64,000 nt of DNA from JAIXWP01 sp965247015. Lineage in GTDB: Bacteria; Bacteroidota; Bacteroidia; Flavobacteriales_D; Sanyastnellaceae. This document shows, piece by piece, positions 61,844-64,000 of the stretch. The stretch is from positions 248,001-312,000 of the forward strand of contig CBDFGG010000006.1 of NCBI GenBank assembly GCA_965247015.1. Direction: 5' to 3'. A program made the position numbers and the translations under genes. The first letter of the stretch is position 1. Each line of letters begins with the position of its first letter. The notes under the pieces are model-generated. The model did not search any database and was not told the origin of the DNA. It was given only the letters and a program-made list of their open reading frames with translations.

Positions 61844-63169
61844 CTAAATTCTAGTACGATTTTGAAGAAATTCTGAATAGCTTAGGAAGTTAATTTTAAA
61901 TGTGTGTTTTTCGTCCTGAAAATCGTAATTTAAAGTCCAATGATGCCTTTTACATATTTTTTCTACAATAGACAATCCAAGACCGCTACCCGAAGTTTCT
62001 CCTAAACTTTTCTTAAAGCGCTTAAATAGTTCTTGATTAGCTAATGGCCTTTTTCCAGAATTGCTTATTATAAAACTTGATGGGTTCAACCGGACTTCTA
62101 TTACTCCTTTTTGCGAGTTATGCCTAATTGAATTGAAAAGTAAATTATTAATCAGAATTTCAACCAAAACTTTATTCCCACTAACGGCACAATCTTTTTC
62201 TATTGAAGTCCGAATACTCAATTCTTTGCTTGAAAAATGTTCCTGTAATTGCTCAATGCATTCATTTGCTATGTTGCTCAAGTTTAAAGTTTCGCTTTCA
62301 TCAAACTGGTGGTTTTCTATCTTAGCAAGTAACAATAAGTTTGTATTTATGCGCGAAGCCCTTGTCAATGTTTTGTTTATGTCCTCAACAATTTGGTACT
62401 GTCTGTCTGTTAAAGCTTCTTTTTGTAAAAGTATGTCCAATTTATTTTTGATAATTGCCAAAGGTGTTTGCAACTCGTGCGAAGCATTTTCGGTGAACTC
62501 TTTTTGGGATTTATATACTGAAATGGAATGTTCAATCAACTTGTTTAAGACTTCATTTAATTGTTGAAACTCAATAATATTCGAGTTTTCAAACTTTATA
62601 CTGGTCTGTGAGTTTAGATTAAATTCTTTTAGCTTATTCAATGTTTTTTTAAAAGGTTCCCAAAGCTTCACAGATAATTTTCTATTGAGAATGAGAAAGC
62701 CGATCACTAAAATCACGAAAAAGAACAATGTGAGCATCGCAATAGCAACAACGGTTTCTTCGCTTTCTTCTACATTGGTTTCAACGGTTAACAAATATGC
62801 TTCTCCATTTATATCAATCACTCTTGATAATCCCTTAAATCGGTCTATTTCTTTTTTTTTCACATAGAGATTTTCTCTTAAAACAGTATAGGTACTATCC
62901 TTTCTGGTTTGGTGCTTATTTATCTTCTGTAAATTCGTTCCAGGTTGAATTTTGTTCCAAAGAATGATGCTTTGATCTAATTCAGTTTCTGTTACTCCCA
63001 AATGATTAAGTTCATATTCAGTTCTTTCAGCTATAATTTCATTATGCTCATCTAATTCATTTAACCAAATACTATCGACTAAATAATAATAAGCTGGGAC
63101 ACTTGCTGCTAAAACAACAAGTGCATATATGGTAAATGATTTAAGTGATTTGTTTAATAATTTATTCAT
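61844..63169 (-). CDS. Sensor histidine kinase (HisKA type)
   Basis: 441 residues. Two membrane helices enclose a ~110-residue periplasmic region; the cytosolic part has ENASHELQTPLAIIKNKL (phospho-acceptor His), N-box LINNLLFNSIRHNSQKG and G-box GSGLGLSIVEKICKRH. The ATG at 63169 overlaps the response-regulator stop (ATGA); an ATG three codons earlier is possible. Ligand unknown. Confidence 0.9.
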   Translation of the reverse strand: MNKLLNKSLKSFTIYALVVLAASVPAYYYLVDSIWLNELDEHNEIIAERTEYELNHLGVTETELDQSIILWNKIQPGTNLQKINKHQTRKDSTYTVLRENLYVKKKEIDRFKGLSRVIDINGEAYLLTVETNVEESEETVVAIAMLTLFFFVILVIGFLILNRKLSVKLWEPFKKTLNKLKEFNLNSQTSIKFENSNIIEFQQLNEVLNKLIEHSISVYKSQKEFTENASHELQTPLAIIKNKLDILLQKEALTDRQYQIVEDINKTLTRASRINTNLLLLAKIENHQFDESETLNLSNIANECIEQLQEHFSSKELSIRTSIEKDCAVSGNKVLVEILINNLLFNSIRHNSQKGVIEVRLNPSSFIISNSGKRPLANQELFKRFKKSLGETSGSGLGLSIVEKICKRHHWTLNYDFQDEKHTFKINFLSYSEFLQNRTRI

Positions 63170-63840
63170 TCTTTCCATTTATAACCAGTTCCGTAAACCG
63201 TTTTTAAATAGCTATCGCAGCCAGCTTCACTCAATTTCTTTTTTAGGTTTTTTATGTGAGCATAAACAAAATCGTGATTGTCCAACAAATCTGAAAAGTC
63301 TCCTGAAAGATGTTCGGCTAATATGCTTTTTGAAATTACTCTGTTCTTATTCCCAACAAAATAAAGCAGCAAATCAAATTCTTTTTTGGTGAGAATTACG
63401 GGGAGATTGTGAACTGAAACTGTCTTTGCAAGTAAGTCTATTTCTAATTCGTTTTGTCGAACAGTATTTGAATTGCTAAATTGTTTTCTTCGAATAATGG
63501 AGTATATTCTTGCTGCTAATTCCGAAAGATGAAATGGTTTTGTCAAATAATCATCTGCACCAGTTTGAAGCCCTTTTATTTTGTCGTCCAATGCGTTTTT
63601 TGCGGAAATAATTATTACTCCTTCTTGTTTATTTTGATTTTTCAGTTCCTCAAGTATATTCATTCCATTACCGTCAGGCAGCATTAAATCAAGCACTATA
63701 CATTCGTAATGATATGATTCGATTTTCTCTAATGCTTGATTATATGTTCTGGCAAACTCACACAGATAGTTTTCTTCTGACAGGTATTCCGAAATGCTAT
63801 TTGCTAGTTCGTTCTCGTCTTCGATAATCAATATTTTCAT
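63166..63840 (-). CDS. OmpR-family response regulator
   Basis: 224 residues: receiver with D51 (CIVLDLMLPDGNGM), acidic pocket E7-D8, switch Thr/Ser (IIISAKN) and KPF (YLTKPFHLSEL). C-terminal winged helix (~130-224) with VILTKKEFDLLLYFVGN and VYGTGYKWKE. First gene of the operon regulator, kinase, Omp85-like protein; the 160 bases to the window end hold no other gene. Confidence 0.93.
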   Translation of the reverse strand: MKILIIEDENELANSISEYLSEENYLCEFARTYNQALEKIESYHYECIVLDLMLPDGNGMNILEELKNQNKQEGVIIISAKNALDDKIKGLQTGADDYLTKPFHLSELAARIYSIIRRKQFSNSNTVRQNELEIDLLAKTVSVHNLPVILTKKEFDLLLYFVGNKNRVISKSILAEHLSGDFSDLLDNHDFVYAHIKNLKKKLSEAGCDSYLKTVYGTGYKWKE

Positions 63841-64000
63841 TCTGAAAAGTTACTGTTTAAATTTTGTAGAAATTTTGAATAGGGTTGTTTTGACTCAAAA
63901 ATATAAAACCATATGAATTAAGATAATGGGATCTTACCTACTTAATTCTAGTTTTCAATATTTTAAAATCAGTGCAGCCTGTGCACTCCCCCCGAATCAT

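Overview
The window looks like a chromosomal segment of a Bacteroidota bacterium, probably of the Flavobacteriales/Crocinitomicaceae-Cryomorphaceae kind. The reasons are secreted proteins with type A and type B C-terminal signals of the type IX secretion system (T9SS), SprB repeats, a SusC/SusD locus, AT-rich DNA, and promoter -7 boxes of the Bacteroidota form TAnnTTTG. I cannot name a genus from the sequence alone.

Layout. 1-9.8 kb (+): a membrane protein cut by the window edge, then four large exported T9SS cargo proteins, the last two only one base apart and rich in SprB repeats. 9.8-17.6 kb: a membrane protein, a secreted esterase, an MbnP/MbnH/YHYH operon (putative copper-binding protein plus di-haem peroxidase-like enzyme), and a large secreted CotH-type protein. 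17.7-33.7 kb: an accessory island, nearly all on the minus strand, made of repeated small gene cassettes. It holds four SMI1/KNR4 (SUKH) genes, three copies of a 135-residue family, three of a 199/212-residue family, three of a 164-residue family, two near-identical DEDDh exonucleases, a full and a truncated lipoprotein, two single-copy acidic proteins, broken remnants, and several families of intergenic repeats. An IS3-type element and a 453-residue unknown protein end the island. It reads as a poly-immunity array (orphan immunity genes of polymorphic toxins) being reshuffled by recombination; no toxin is visible in the window.

33.7-46.8 kb (-): a polysaccharide utilisation locus: SusC, SusD, LamG-type lipoprotein, GH144-like enzyme, GH3, GH31 and a NUDIX-type regulator. 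The GH144/GH3 pair suggests beta-1,2-glucan use. 46.8-50.8 kb (-): a LytS/LytR-type two-component system overlapping a T9SS type B surface protein. 50.9-54.0 kb: OsmC plus a small Fe-S protein, and an ABC exporter operon with a LolA-like protein. 54.0-56.7 kb: a third copy of the island lipoprotein with the island's repeat, and an S41 peptidase bracketed by a 48-bp direct repeat. 56.7-60.1 kb: a Crp/Fnr regulator, then a YceI / membrane protein / DoxX / VOC operon resembling a catechol-quinone detoxification unit. 60.1-63.8 kb (-): an OmpR-type regulator and histidine kinase in front of an Omp85-like outer membrane protein.

Functions are assigned from recognisable motifs and gene context only; no database search was made. 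The most interesting part is the island at 17.7-30.2 kb.
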